Notes: generated by a model from the letters alone, not told the origin. Numbered from the stretch's first letter, positions 1-10,065 are shown. The stretch is 64,000 nucleotides of DNA from Strigamia acuminata (GCA_949358305.1 OX442314.1:8611060-8675059), one strand, 5' to 3'. Made by a program: numbers and translations.

Positions 1-457
1 GATTCCTAGGATTTCGGATGATTTTGGGGATTTCAGAGATCGACACACAACTCAATTGAATAAATTCTAAGAAACAATTCGGGTGTTACAAGCTCGTTTA
101 TTTATTCATTTATATTTTTCAACTTTGAAATTTCTGCGCTATAGAAATTACAGCGTTTCTCCCATTTTTTACAAAAGCGCTTCTGTAGTTGCAGTTTTAC
201 TCAAATTTGCATTAAATACAACGTAGTTTTGGCTGATTAACTCAAATGTACGATAAATGTAAATTTTAAATTTTAATAATAAAAAATAAAAACAATAAAT
301 AGATGTTTTCTTTTTTAATTTATTCCTGGTGGCAAATGCGTGCAGATTTAACTGCGGCGCTACAATGGCGAACAAGTGATTTTGTTGCCGAAAAATTATG
401 AAAATAAATTTCCAGTATACATTCTGACAAAATTTTGTGAAAGTTAAAATTTTAAAA

Positions 458-610
458 ATGGAGCAACGTTGGGATTTAGAGAAATATTTTCCGTCATTAG
501 GGCAAAGCAACTTCACTGAATTAGTGGGTGGAATTGCCAGCGAATCGATCATGATGTTGATGTCAGTGTTTGTCTTCTATATTTGGGTTTCCAAATTTGG
601 ATTAGAATAA
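458..610 (+). CDS. Small predicted membrane protein (50 aa), unknown
   Basis: The ATG lies in a purine-rich context (aaaATGG). The product has a charged N-terminal third and then a hydrophobic run of about 18 residues near positions 31-48 (IMMLMSVFVFYIWV), consistent with one transmembrane helix and a very short tail. I recognise no family. The paralogue at 3172-3318 keeps the frame, the length within two residues and the hydrophobic segment despite many substitutions, which suggests past selection on the protein. The open frame at 682-855 may be a second exon, but I see no clean donor in this copy. Confidence 0.45.
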   Translation: MEQRWDLEKYFPSLGQSNFTELVGGIASESIMMLMSVFVFYIWVSKFGLE

Positions 611-681
611 ATAAACGAACAAGCATAAGGTATACTGACACTCATTTTTAATCACCATAAATTATACATATATTTTTTTAA

Positions 682-855
682 GGTGTGTACCAAGGAACAT
701 CACCAGATTTCGGTTTTGGATTTTACAATTTCGAATTGAAGATGACACAAACTGACTTTGAGGATTTGAATTTAACTATTTCAAGCAATTCTAAGAATTA
801 TAAACAGCGTATATGTGTTGACGAAATGTACAGTACAATGTCAGAAGTGGCCTAA
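682..855 (+). CDS. Possible downstream exon of the small-protein locus
   Basis: A 58-codon open frame follows a poly-T tract ending in AAG, a plausible 3' splice site, and stops just before aataaagaaaa. Its core (GFGFYNFELKMTxTDFEDLNL) is also readable in the second copy at about 3412-3542, although that copy carries 2-nt indels at both ends. Conservation of this frame across the old duplicate argues that it was coding. No function is recognised, and the link to the upstream 50-aa ORF is inference. Confidence 0.35.
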   Translation, partial: GVYQGTSPDFGFGFYNFELKMTQTDFEDLNLTISSNSKNYKQRICVDEMYSTMSEVA

Positions 856-1087
856 AATAAAGAAAATATTGCAAATAACAAAATAAATAAATAATCTCAG
901 CCAAGTAACTCTTTATTTGTTTGTTTGTAAATTTCATTTCTAAATAAATATGAAAATGACAATTTCCTCGTACAATTGTTCGAAATCTCCAAAGATTTCC
1001 GAGAGGTGAAATGATTGTTTTTTCTTTTTGTACATTTATTTTGAGATTTGATTCGATTATCTATGTTTATTTTGGATTACATTCAAG

Positions 1088-1245
1088 TTTTTGGGGTTTT
1101 TATTTGATTTTTTTACGTTTATTTGATGTTTTTAAGTGATGTTTTTACGTTTATTTGATGTTTTTAAGTGATGTTTTTACGTTTATTTGATGTTTTTAAG
1201 TGATGTTTTTACGTTTATTTGATGTTTACATTTTTTTTTACGTTT
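1088..1245. repeat. 32-bp tandem repeat
   Basis: Units of the form 'gtttttacgtttatttgatg' plus 'tttttaagtgat' repeat about four times. The repeat then degrades into T-rich sequence up to ~1340. No gene is seen in 900-1640 apart from this. Confidence 0.8.
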
Positions 1246-1409
1246 GTTTCATGTTTTATTCTATATTTTACATTAATTTTTCTTTTTAATCAATTTTTAT
1301 ATTTATTTTTCTTTTTAATCGGTTTTTATATTTATTTTTATTCGTGTCGATGTTGCAGATGTTGTTCAACATCAACATGGCCAAACAAAACTAGAAAGCA
1401 AAGACGTTT

Positions 1410-1640
1410 ACAGTGGAAATCAAGAAAGTGGGCGAAATTTCATGGAAAGATTTACCAGACTGAAGTTGGCACCACATTCACATTCGTCCAAACTATAGAT
1501 CGAACAAATCCCAATTTTTTTTACCTCGGATTTCAATGGTTTTTACACAAAAAGATAGAGGATTTTCTGTTAACAAACCGTGAAAAGACAAGTCTCTACT
1601 CCTCTTAGTTTTCGAGCAGCAAGCATTTGAATATGGCACA
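1410..1640. repeat. Diverged repeat, partner at 2216-2420
   Basis: Both stretches share the order: 'gtggcacca/ggtgccaca' block, 'gatagagga' block, 'aaaccgtgaaaag' block, then 'ctcttagttttcgagc' and a following gc-g-a-cattt block. Similarity is patchy, with many indels. Neither copy has a convincing reading frame. They look like old copies of an unnamed interspersed repeat. Confidence 0.5.
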
Positions 1641-1682
1641 AAAAAGACTGTGACCAGCTGCCCACGCAGGCTGTTCACTTAC

Positions 1683-2000
1683 CTGCAGCACACGGCACTC
1701 ACACAGCTCTCGCGCACCACGTGTTTCTTGTGCGCAACCTGTTGCGGTCCCCCGCTGGAGCTGCGCTGCGGGTCGTTGGCATTGACCAATTGGGACCCAG
1801 AAGTGCCCTTCCGGAAGTGGTGGGCACCCGCAGAGGCCCGAAGAGTTTTCTAGTAACCAGCATGATGAACGGTCGCTTCTGTGATCGCTCCTCCACGCTG
1901 AATATGATTAAGACCTGAACGATTGGCACTCACCGGGACCTAAGCATCCGTATACGCCGCGTTTGTCCTGCGTTCTCTGTGAACGCTATGCCAATGGCCG
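1683..2000 (-). pseudogene. Two exon remnants of an unidentified gene
   Basis: On the minus strand, positions 1897-1683 read as an exon bounded by an AG acceptor (attcag) and a perfect CAG|GTAAGT donor. The stretch from about 2000 to 1934 ends at a CCG|GTGAGT donor. The translation of the first exon is Ser/Gly/His-rich, with a KKHVVRESC segment near its end, and is interrupted by an in-frame TAG near the start. The GC content is well above that of the flanks, which also suggests former coding sequence. I cannot assign a family. Confidence 0.35.
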
Positions 2001-2460
2001 CCGTGCCAAGCGGTCTGGTTAGGGATGGCTGTTCGCAGCCATCGCATTGGGAAATGCACTATGAGACACCACATCATACACCTAAACATAATAAAGCTTA
2101 CCTTAAACTAAACTTGTGTCTCTTGTGTATTTCGGAGTATTTCGTATCGTGTGTGTTGTGTCCAGCGTCCCGTGGCTCGCCCCCGACCACGTGGCGTTCC
2201 AAACACTCACAAGACTTGCACTAAATTTCCGAATCTGGTGCCACAACTTAAAACCCCAATATCTCAACAACCCTGATAACGGATTTTTTTATTTCAAAAA
2301 CCAAACGATAGAGGACCTTTTCCTTTACAAACCCTGAAAGGCACAACACTCTACCCCTCTTAGTTTTCGAGCGGCGAACACTTAAACATTGCGCAGCAAA
2401 AACTTGGAACAAATTTCCGAATCTGGTGCCACAACCTCAAACCCCAAAATCTCAACAACC

Positions 2461-2551
2461 TGACCACCTTCCGGTTGCCCGAAACCGTCCATTTCAGCGA
2501 AGAGCTGTTCGAATCGTTCTGCGGAAGAAATAAAGAAAGAGAGAAATTAAT
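2461..2551 (-). pseudogene. NVL exon shard
   Basis: The segment 'cccgaaaccgtccattt' with the following 'ctgcggaagaaa..gagagaaattaatt' aligns base by base with 4330-4402 inside the NVL-like pseudogene, which is the start of the D2-half exon and its upstream intron. It is a detached, diverged copy of that exon edge. Confidence 0.6.
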
Positions 2552-2605
2552 TATTTTAGACTTCTAAACCTGATGTTTAGAAAGTTTGCAAGATTTTATA
2601 AATTT

Positions 2606-3650
2606 CCAAGATTTCTAGGATTTCGTATGATTTTGGGGAATTTAGAGATCGACACACAACTCAACTGAATAAATTCAAAGAAACAATTCAAGTGTTACGT
2701 GCTCGTTCATTTATTCATTTATATTTTTCAACATTGAAATTTCTGCTCTATAGAAAATACAGCTTAACTTTAAGTTCGTTTCTCCCAACTTCTACAAATA
2801 GTTGCAGTTTTACTTAAGTTTACGTTAAAAACAACGTAGTTTTGGCTGATTAACTCAAATTTACGATAAATGTAAATTTTAAATTTTTTCAAATTTTCTT
2901 AAATTTAGGACAAAAGTTGTGTTTTTTGTTTAGAAATACAACAAACAACAAATATATTCTAACATCGCATCTTTAAATGTTTTAAATAATAAATAATAAA
3001 CACAATAAATATAAATAGATGTTTTCTTTTTTAATTTATCCCTGGTGGTAAATGCTTGCAGATTTAACTGCGGCGCTGTAATGGCGAACAAGTGATTTTG
3101 TTGCCGAAAAATTATGAAAATAAATTTCCAGTACATTCCGACAAAGTTATGTGAAAGTTAAAATTTTAAAAATGAACGAACGTTGTGATTTAAAGAAATA
3201 TATTCCGCCAATAGTGCAAAGCAACTTTAGTGAATTGGTGGGTGGTATTACCAGCGAATCGATCGTAATGTTGATGTCACTATTTGTCTTCTATGTTTGG
3301 TTTTCAAGTAAGGATTAAAATGAATAAACGAGCAAGCATAAGGTATAATGACACTCATTTTTAATCACCATAAATTATACACACACGTAGACATATATTT
3401 TTTTAAGGTGCACCAAGGAACATCACTAACTTCGGGTTTTGGGTTTTATAATTTCGAATTGAAGATGACACGAACTGACTTTGAAGATTTGAATTTAATC
3501 ATTTCAATCAATTTTAAGAATTATAAGCACCATATGTGTTGACGAAATGTGCAGTACAATGTCAGATGTGGCCTAAAATAAAGCAAATATTGCAAATAAC
3601 AACGAAATAAAGAAATAAATAATGTGAGCCAAGTGACTTTTTATTTGTTC
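2606..3650 (+). repeat. Segmental duplicate, copy 2 (partner 1-900)
   Basis: This is the second copy of the block at 1-900. It contains an extra ~110 bp AT-rich stretch (about 2890-3000) that copy 1 lacks. The 3' part keeps the aataaa-containing end. It carries the paralogous small ORF at 3172-3318. Confidence 0.85.
3172..3318 (+). CDS. Small predicted membrane protein (48 aa), paralogue
   Basis: Paralogue of the 50-aa ORF at 458-610, with the same layout: a charged N-terminus, then a hydrophobic segment near residues 32-45. Near the end the sequence reads TTCAA|GTAAGG, a strong splice donor absent from copy 1, so this copy may have been spliced to the frame at 3412. That downstream frame carries 2-nt deletions relative to copy 1 and ends early, so this locus may be decaying. 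The function is unknown. Confidence 0.4.
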   Translation: MNERCDLKKYIPPIVQSNFSELVGGITSESIVMLMSLFVFYVWFSSKD

Positions 3651-3771
3651 GTTTGTAAATTCCATGACAATTTCCGCACGAAATAAATTATTTCTTCCTC
3701 AATTGTCCGAAATCTCCAAAGATGTCCTCATTCTATCGTACATTTCTTGATTCTAAAACGAAAACCAAAAA

Positions 3772-5126
3772 TCACATCTGTCCCGAATTATCTAAAATTA
3801 AAGAACCGACGCCTACCTCGGTCGACACCGATCGTAGGACTTTGCCGAAAGCGACGTCAAAATCATTTTTTCCGACCAATTCGATCGCACCGTCCTCGAC
3901 CCCACTACCAATCACACGGCTCAAAACATACTTAGTAGCTTCCTGTACCAACGCCTTTAAATCGGCGCCTCTGAATGCAAAAGCCAAACAAATTACACCC
4001 AAATCATCACAAATCCTAACCAGTCCTCACGTGAATCCATCGCACCGAGCGTCCAAGCCGATCGCCGTCAAGTCAACGTCATCGGCCAAAGGCGGCCTTG
4101 TCCCGTCCTAATAAGAAAAAACAAAAATAAATAAAAAAAACGAATAAATAAATTGATTTTTTTGCATATCACCTTAGTCATTGTCTTTAAAATATCCACT
4201 CGGTCTTGGGGGGTGGGTACGTCGACGTAGAGGCGCTTCCCGAGCCGGTTGGGACGCAGCACGGCCCGGTCGATCTTGTCGGGCCGATTGGTGGCGGCGA
4301 TTATGAACACGCTTTTCCGTTGGCTGAACCCGTCCATTTCGGTGAGCAGTTGAGTGACGAGTCGCGCGCTCGATTCGTGCTGTGGAAGAAAGAGAGAAAT
4401 TAATTTCAACGAGCAGATGGTGATCCGCGCCGACAAACCCCGGCGTCAATTTGGCCAGTTTAAAGAAATCCACATCGGGGTCGAGATTGAGCGGTTGACA
4501 CAACTGCGGCAACAGCCTCGTGCGAGCCGCTTCGTCGAGGATGGGCACGTTGACGTCGTGCTCGAAACGGCCGCCCCGGCGCAACGATCGTCGATTGCGT
4601 CGGGATAATTCGCCGTGGCGAGCACGAGGAATTCACATTTGGCGTCTTGGCTGTTCAAACCTAAAGGAAACGAAGTGGAAAGAAAATTAATTAATTTTTC
4701 AAATAAAATTTGGATGTATTAATTTCAATATGGCGCACCGTCCATGCGAGTTTTGAGTTGCGTGACGACGCGACCCTCCATTCCCTTTTCGGCCGATTCT
4801 GGTTTTCGGATTACGGCGTCGATATCGTCGATGAAGAGAACTCAGGGGCCGATCTTGATGGGTTTGTTGAAGATGTGGCGGATTCCTTTCTCCGATTCCC
4901 GGATATTCCGGCCACTAGGTCAGTGGAAGCAATTTGGATGATTGGAGTGTTGACATCGAGTGGGATTTAAAGTTGTGGCGTTAGGAATTGTTTGTTTGAG
5001 AGGGGAAATGAGAAATTAATCCGGCGATGGTGTTGGCGTTGGCCAACATCGTTTTGCCGCAGCCGGGAGGCCCGTCGAGGAGAATGCCGCGTGGAGGTTT
5101 GATGATGAATAGTGAATGATATTCTG
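3772..5126 (-). pseudogene. NVL-like AAA ATPase pseudogene (nuclear VCP-like)
   Basis: Read on the minus strand, exon-sized blocks follow NVL order. About 5126-5025 holds the D1 Walker A (GPPGCGKT). About 4970-4709 holds a degenerate sensor/Walker B block (VLFIDDIDAV). About 4660-4405 holds the end of D1 ([20 protein letters not shown]). 4403-4172 holds D2 from LLTEMDGF through [10 protein letters not shown] to [11 protein letters not shown]. 4107-3772 holds the D2 C-terminus (GADLKALVQEA). GT-AG junctions remain, for example TTCAC|GTGAGG to CAG|AGGCGCC. It is broken: there is a TGA just before the D1 Walker B, frameshifts in the third and fourth blocks, and no D2 Walker A or inter-domain linker. 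NVL works in 60S ribosome biogenesis in the nucleolus. This copy cannot encode the full enzyme. Confidence 0.8.
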
Positions 5127-5690
5127 AGCATTTTAAACCTGAAAAAACCAATACGTCATGAAACGTCGTAAAAATCGAAAATAATTATGACGGATTGAGT
5201 CAAATTTGACAAAAATTTTTCAAAAATGTTCAAAATTTATCAAAAATTAGAGAAAAAATTTAAGAATATGTAAAAAAAATGTCAAAAAACACAAAAATTT
5301 ACAAAAATTCGATAAAAATGATTTAAAAATGACAAAAATCGACAAATAATTGTCAAAAATTAACCAAGTTCGACAAATAATTGTCAAAAATTAACCAAGA
5401 TCGACAAATAATTGTCAAAAATTGACCAAAATCCATAAATAATTGACACAGATCGATAAAATGTGACAAAAATTTAAAAGCATACTATTATATTTTGATT
5501 TACGTTGATGGTTGCTCGCATCCGGCCGTATGTGTAAACTCACGGTCGACTGTTTTGCATATATAAAAATTTAAAAAAAAATCCCATTCAATTTTTCATC
5601 TTAATTTCATTTTCCGATAAATAAGAATTGCAATATAATTACCATTCATTCTTGTCTGGGACGAAATTACGATGGGGTAAGCCGTCGAGT
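5127..5690. repeat. AT-rich spacer with ~35-bp tandem repeat
   Basis: A unit containing 'cgacaaataattgtcaaaaa' followed by 'ttaaccaag' repeats about three times at 5336-5440, with decayed 'caaaaat' repeats around it. No gene is seen in the rest of the stretch. Confidence 0.7.
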
Positions 5691-5695
5691 CACAC

Positions 5696-5886
5696 TAAAC
5701 TCTATTCCAAAAAGTAATTGAAATACTCCCATTGGTTGGTTGGTGCTCTAGTTCAGTTGTGTATTGAATATGATGCTGTTTTCAGATTCCAGTAGACTTG
5801 TGCGAAGATTTTCAATGCATTTATACTGGTGTTATGAATCTCCCAACCAATGGGAGTATTTCAATTACTTTTTGGAATAGAGTTTA
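5696..5886. mobile_element. 191-bp MITE with ~44-bp terminal inverted repeats
   Basis: The left end reads taaactctattccaaaaagt and the right end is its exact reverse complement. The inverted match continues through 'aattgaaatactcccattgg' to the ttggt core, leaving a ~100 bp unrelated centre with no ORF. The element is a non-autonomous DNA transposon of unassigned superfamily. The target duplication is unclear (cacac/gacac flanks). Confidence 0.85.
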
Positions 5887-6230
5887 GACACGAACTAACG
5901 TGTTAAACCTGTAAAACCAACATTTTTATTAAAAACGAATTTGGCGCCATCTGTTGCCTAAAATGAATAGAGCGACGTGATTGGCCGTATGATAGCGATG
6001 AAAACCTGTGCATATCTAATTTTAAGATATGATACATTGTTTGTGAGACATTAGTTCATTTAAAAACTACAATCTGGCAACCTACGGTATGTACTGTGTA
6101 ATACTGCATACTGCTGGAATCAACACAGTATAACTACAAAAGTTACTTTTTACGCCAAAAGATGGCGCAAACTGTGTCGCGCGTGCGCATAGATGTGACA
6201 CCATCGTGGTTTGGTCCAGAACACGGTGTA

Positions 6231-6390
6231 AAATGTTACACCGTGGTCCAGAAGATCGGCCATGCTGCGTCCAAACCCGGTTCGGGAACCTCCTCTACGT
6301 TGGCCTACCCACCCCACAAGCCCGAGTGGACATTTTAAAGACATTACCCAAGGTAATAGGCGAGAAAATGAATTTATTTGTTTTTAATTT
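6231..6390 (+). pseudogene. NVL D2 exon shard, plus strand
   Basis: The plus strand encodes a block like the NVL D2 second-region-of-homology exon: LLYVGLPTPQARVDILKTLPK, then a GTAATAGG donor-like junction. This parallels [21 protein letters not shown] at about 4240-4172 on the minus strand. The upstream part is frameshifted. It is a separate, inverted fragment of the same ancestral exon. Confidence 0.7.
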
Positions 6391-6434
6391 CTTTCTTTAA
6401 GTAGACCGTTTGATTTTGGTCGCTTTCATACGAA

Positions 6435-7053
6435 TTTATCGGATTTTTGTCCGTTTTTGTCTGATTTTTGTCCGTTTTTGTCTGATTTTTGTCCGTTTTT
6501 GTCTGATTTTTGTCCGTTTTTGTCTGATTTTTGTCCGTTTTTGTCTGATTTTTGTCCGTTTTTGTCTGATTTTTGTCCGTTTTTGTCTGATTTTTGTCCG
6601 TTTTTGTCTGATTTTTGTCCGTTTTTGTCTGATTTTTGTCCGTTTTCATCGGATTTTCGTCGCTTTTATACGAATTTATCGGATTTTTGTCCGTTTTCGT
6701 CGCTTTTATACGAATTTATCGGATTTTGTCCGTTTTCATCTGATTATTATCCGTTTTCATCGGATTTTCGTCGCTTTCATACGAATTTATCGGATTTTTG
6801 TCCGTTTTTGTCTGATTTTTGTCCGTTTTCATCGGATTTTTGTCGCTTTTATACGAATTTATCGGATTTTTGTCCGTTTTTGTCGCTTTTATACGAATTT
6901 ATCGGATTTTGTCCGTTTTCATCTGATTATTATCCGTTTTCATCGGATTTTCGTCGCTTTTATACGAATTTATCGGATTTTTGTCCGTTTTCGTCGCTTT
7001 ATACGAATTTATCTGATTTTTGTCCATTTTCATTGGATTTTTGTCGCTTTTAT
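6435..7053. repeat. Minisatellite array (22-bp unit plus higher-order units)
   Basis: The basic unit 'tttttgtctgatttttgtccg' repeats about ten times at 6445-6640. Longer composite units containing 'cgcttttatacgaatttatc' follow, to 7050. Long repetitive ORFs in three frames are a by-product of the short repeat and are not genes. The array resumes at 8498, so it has been split by the foldback element at 7054-8497. Confidence 0.9.
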
Positions 7054-7685
7054 ACAACTCCTTGCCAAAAAAATGTCATATTCCTATTTTTTGAACTTTT
7101 AATATTTGAAATTTCTCAAACTATTTCTCATAAGTAAAAATGGTTTTAGGAGGAGAGAAAGGATTGTTATAGCTATCATTTCGTTACGTTTTTTGAAAAA
7201 AAATGAATAGTTGAAGAGAAAAAAATTAAAAACTCCAAAAAAGTGACTATTTACAATATTTCTCATAACTTGTGAACAGAATGAGATAAAATTAAAAACT
7301 AAACAGATTTGAGACCGTCTATATCCCAGGAAACTTTTCTAAATTGTATGTATGGGTCTCCAAAGCCCTAAAAAAAAGGCGTAATGGAGCTATGTAAAGG
7401 GATAGACAACAACTATTTTTCAAAAAATTGTGGCGAGCACAACTGTTGACGAATCAAAACGAAACTTTAGCATTGAAGCATTATTGTGTCGTACTATAAC
7501 ATGTTATAGTTATGACTTGATTCGTCAACAGTTGTGCTCGTCACGATTTTTTGAAAAATAGTTGTTGTCTACCCTTTTACATAGCTCCATTACGTCTTTT
7601 ATTGAGGGCTTTGGAGACCCATACATCCAATCCGATTCAGAAAGGTTTCCTGGGATATAGACGGTCTCAAATCTGATTAGTTTTA

Positions 7686-8266
7686 GACTTCTAAACTCTA
7701 TGTTTAGAAAGTCTCATGAAACGGTTCTTTCTGTCCGTCCGTCCGTCCGTCCGTCCGTTGGCATCCATATCTCAAAATCTGTAGCAGGTGGAGACAAACG
7801 GATAACGGCAATAAATTCAGCGTACCTGAATTAGTATCCTCGGAACTTTTCGCAATTTTCCGACCTCCGGTTGAATTAATAAACCGGTTTTAGTGCACTT
7901 TTAGCGGTGTATTCCATGAAAATTACGGAAATGACGTCATCATGACGACGTCATTTCCGTAATTTTCATGGAATAGACTTGGGACAGACGGAAAACGGAA
8001 AACGAGAAACGGGAAATTATAACGACGGAAATGCGAAGCATAGTGAAACGTTCGTTGTACGCGATTGGTTTACATCCCGGCGCCGGCGTATTGCGCGAAT
8101 TTGGCGGCGTTCTGGGCGAAGAAGCTTTTGAAATTATAAATTTGAATGATTTAATTGCGAAATTGGTTGTTTTGTGTCATTAATTTATTATTATTATTTT
8201 TTTAATTAGGGGCAGGGTTTAGAAGTCTCATGTGTAATGCTTCCCTGCATTACAAATCCCTGCTTG
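7686..8266. mobile_element. Insertion nested in the foldback right arm
   Basis: Its limits come from comparing the two arms of the foldback: the right arm stops after 'attagtttt' and resumes at 'tttaattttatctc', suggesting a TTT duplication. Both ends carry a 'ttctaaac'/'gtttagaa' block followed by 'agtctcatg'. Inside are a (GTCC)n run at 7732-7759 and a near-perfect 66-bp palindrome at 7910-7975. A similar 'agacttctaaacctgatgtt' stretch occurs at 2558. No coding capacity is apparent. Confidence 0.65.
7910..7975. repeat. 66-bp near-perfect palindrome
   Basis: Arms of about 29 bp, starting tattccatgaaaattacgg, flank a short catgac centre. The stem includes two gacgtca motifs facing each other. 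It would form a strong hairpin in single-stranded DNA or RNA. Confidence 0.9.
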
Positions 8267-8497
8267 TTTAATTTTATCTCATTCTGTTCACAGGTTATGA
8301 GAAATATTGTAAATAGTCACTTTTTGGAGTTTTTAATTTTTTTCTCTTCAACTATTCATTTTTTTTCAAAAATAATAGCTCTAACAATCCTTTAAGTCCT
8401 CCTAAAACCATTTTTACTTATGAGAAATAGTTTCTAAGAAATTTCAAATATTAAAAGTTCAAAAAATAGGAATATGACATTTTTGGCAAGGAGTTGT

Positions 8498-9120
8498 ACG
8501 GATTTATCGGATTTTTCATCGCTTTTATACGAATTTATCGAATTTTTGTTCGTTTTCATCGCTTTTATACGAATTTATCGGATTTTTGTTCGTTTTCATC
8601 CGATTATTATCTGTTTTCGTCGGATTTTCGTCGATTTTATACGAAGTTATCGGATTTTTGTCCATTTTCATCCGATTATTATGTTTTTTATCTGTTTTTA
8701 TCGATTAGCGTCATTTTAGCGACGCTCATTTTAGCGAAAAAGTCCCATTTTAGCGAACATGTCATTTTAGCGACACAAAAACCAAGGTTTTAGCAACGCT
8801 ACACGATAAAAAAGTGGTTTTCATCAAAAAACCAGTAAGGTTAGGTTTGCGGAGGGTCAAGGGGGGGCGCAGCCCCCCCTTGTTAACCCTTTTTAAGAAT
8901 TAAACCTACGTTTTTGTGTTGCTAAAATGACATGTTCGCTAAAATAAACGTCGCTAAAATGATGGAGATCCGTTTTTATCGGATTTTTATCTGTTTTTAT
9001 CGGTTTTTTTATTCATTCTATTCGCTTTTTCAATTTTATTCATTCACATCGGTTTTTTATTCATTCTCATCGGATTGTTATCTGTTTTTATCGGATTTTT
9101 ATCAGTTTTTATTTATCCGT
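8498..9120. repeat. Continuation of the minisatellite, with an inverted-repeat insertion
   Basis: The same tttatacgaatttatcgg-type units as 6435-7053 continue here and become more degenerate. At about 8708-8965 the array is broken by an inverted repeat with 'cattttagcgac' on the left and 'gtcgctaaaatga' on the right. Its centre holds a G/C hairpin (7 G, gcgcag, 7 C) at 8861-8879 and a ttaggtt motif. Confidence 0.75.
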
Positions 9121-9149
9121 TAAACTTTTTTTTTAGTTTTTGTGCTGTT

Positions 9150-10065
9150 GCAGCTCGCATAACATTCCTCCAAGTAGTGTCGACATTAAGACGAGAAAGA
9201 GCACTGTACAACCCAGCGGCTCCAGAATCACTTGAAGAATTTTGGAATATGCTTCAACGGGAAGATGTCAAAGCTAAATTTTTGACAGGATTTGAACTTG
9301 CCTTATTAGAAGACCAAGATGGCCTGCAGCAAATTGTGTTTAAATCCATAAAAGTATCGGCGTTTATACAAAACCATGGGTACGAACAGTGAAAAACGTA
9401 TCATATTGATGCAACTTTTAAAACATGTCCAAGACACTTCTATCAATTCTGCAAGGTCCATCTCAACCATGAAAGACATGTAATTAACATTTTACATTTT
9501 TTTTCTCTCAATTATAATGTATTTTTTGATAGGCTTTTCCAGTCTTCTACTCACTCATGCCACCTAAAACTAAAAATAGCTATGCAAAGTTGTTCCAGCA
9601 TGTACAACATGTCCTCCCCAACTGGTCACCTAACCTGATCAGTGATTTTGAGAGTGGGATACTCAGTGCAGTGAACCAGGAGCTACCAGTATCCCAACAC
9701 AAAGGATGTTGGTTCCACTATTGCAAAGTAAATACAACGGATTTGTTTTGATGACGGTTCAGCTTTTAAAAATTACTTTATTTCACCAGGCTTTGAGAAT
9801 GCACATGCTCAAAAAAGTGCAACTTAGTGGATTGATTGCTGGCAACAATCAATTTGCAACGATAGTTAAAATGCTAAAACTGATGATAGTATTGGCATTG
9901 CTCCCCCAAGAGAAAATTGCTATTGGACTGGATGAAATTAAAGTTAGAAGACCTCCTATGGTATTTGATTGTTTTGATTACAGTATTTTATTTTCTACAC
10001 AGACTGCATTTGCACCCAGAGCCGACAATTACAATAGAGCTATTCAGCAACAAATAGATGACGTA
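9150..10065 (+). pseudogene. MULE-type transposase domain gene, spliced, broken
   Basis: Blocks match the Mutator-like transposase core. HIDATFKTCP (first catalytic Asp) lies near 9398, ISDFESGILSAV (second Asp) near 9640, and GCWFHYCK (the C..H motif) near 9706. Two introns are visible: AGACAT|GTAATT to gatag|GCTTTT (about 9480-9532), and TGCAAA|GTAAAT to caccag|GCTTTG (9727-9789). A third small intron may lie at 9942-10001. An in-frame TGA sits eight codons before the DATF motif, so the copy is not functional as it stands. Host-like introns suggest a domesticated MULE-derived gene or its pseudogene. The N-terminal part beginning at ~9150 has no ATG. Confidence 0.7.

Larger units (their letters stand above)
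1..900 (+). repeat. Segmental duplicate, copy 1 (partner 2606-3650)
   Basis: This ~0.9 kb block recurs at 2606-3650 in the same orientation with many point differences and small indels. Matching stretches include the 'gatcgacacacaactca' segment, the small ORF at 458-610, a conserved AT-rich spacer and a 3' block ending in aataaa. The duplication is old, because silent and replacement changes are common. The window starts inside or at the edge of this copy, so its left limit is unknown. Confidence 0.85.
7054..8497. mobile_element. Long foldback (inverted-repeat) element
   Basis: The ends read acaactccttgcc and ggcaaggagttgt. The left arm 7054-7440 is matched in reverse complement by 7545-7685 continued at 8267-8497. 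The palindrome covers about 390 bp per arm around a ~100 bp centre, with few mismatches. The right arm is interrupted at 7686-8266 by a second insertion. Both flanks are the same minisatellite, so the element inserted into that array. No transposase ORF is present. Confidence 0.85.

Noticed and set aside
6374-7137. Long repetitive ORFs on both strands (up to 230 aa)
   Set aside because: They are translations of the 22-bp minisatellite in several frames; no start context, no non-repeat portion, and the array is clearly DNA-level repetition.
6435-9120. Possible CRISPR-like array or satellite gene
   Set aside because: Units are contiguous without unique spacers, and the window is clearly eukaryotic.
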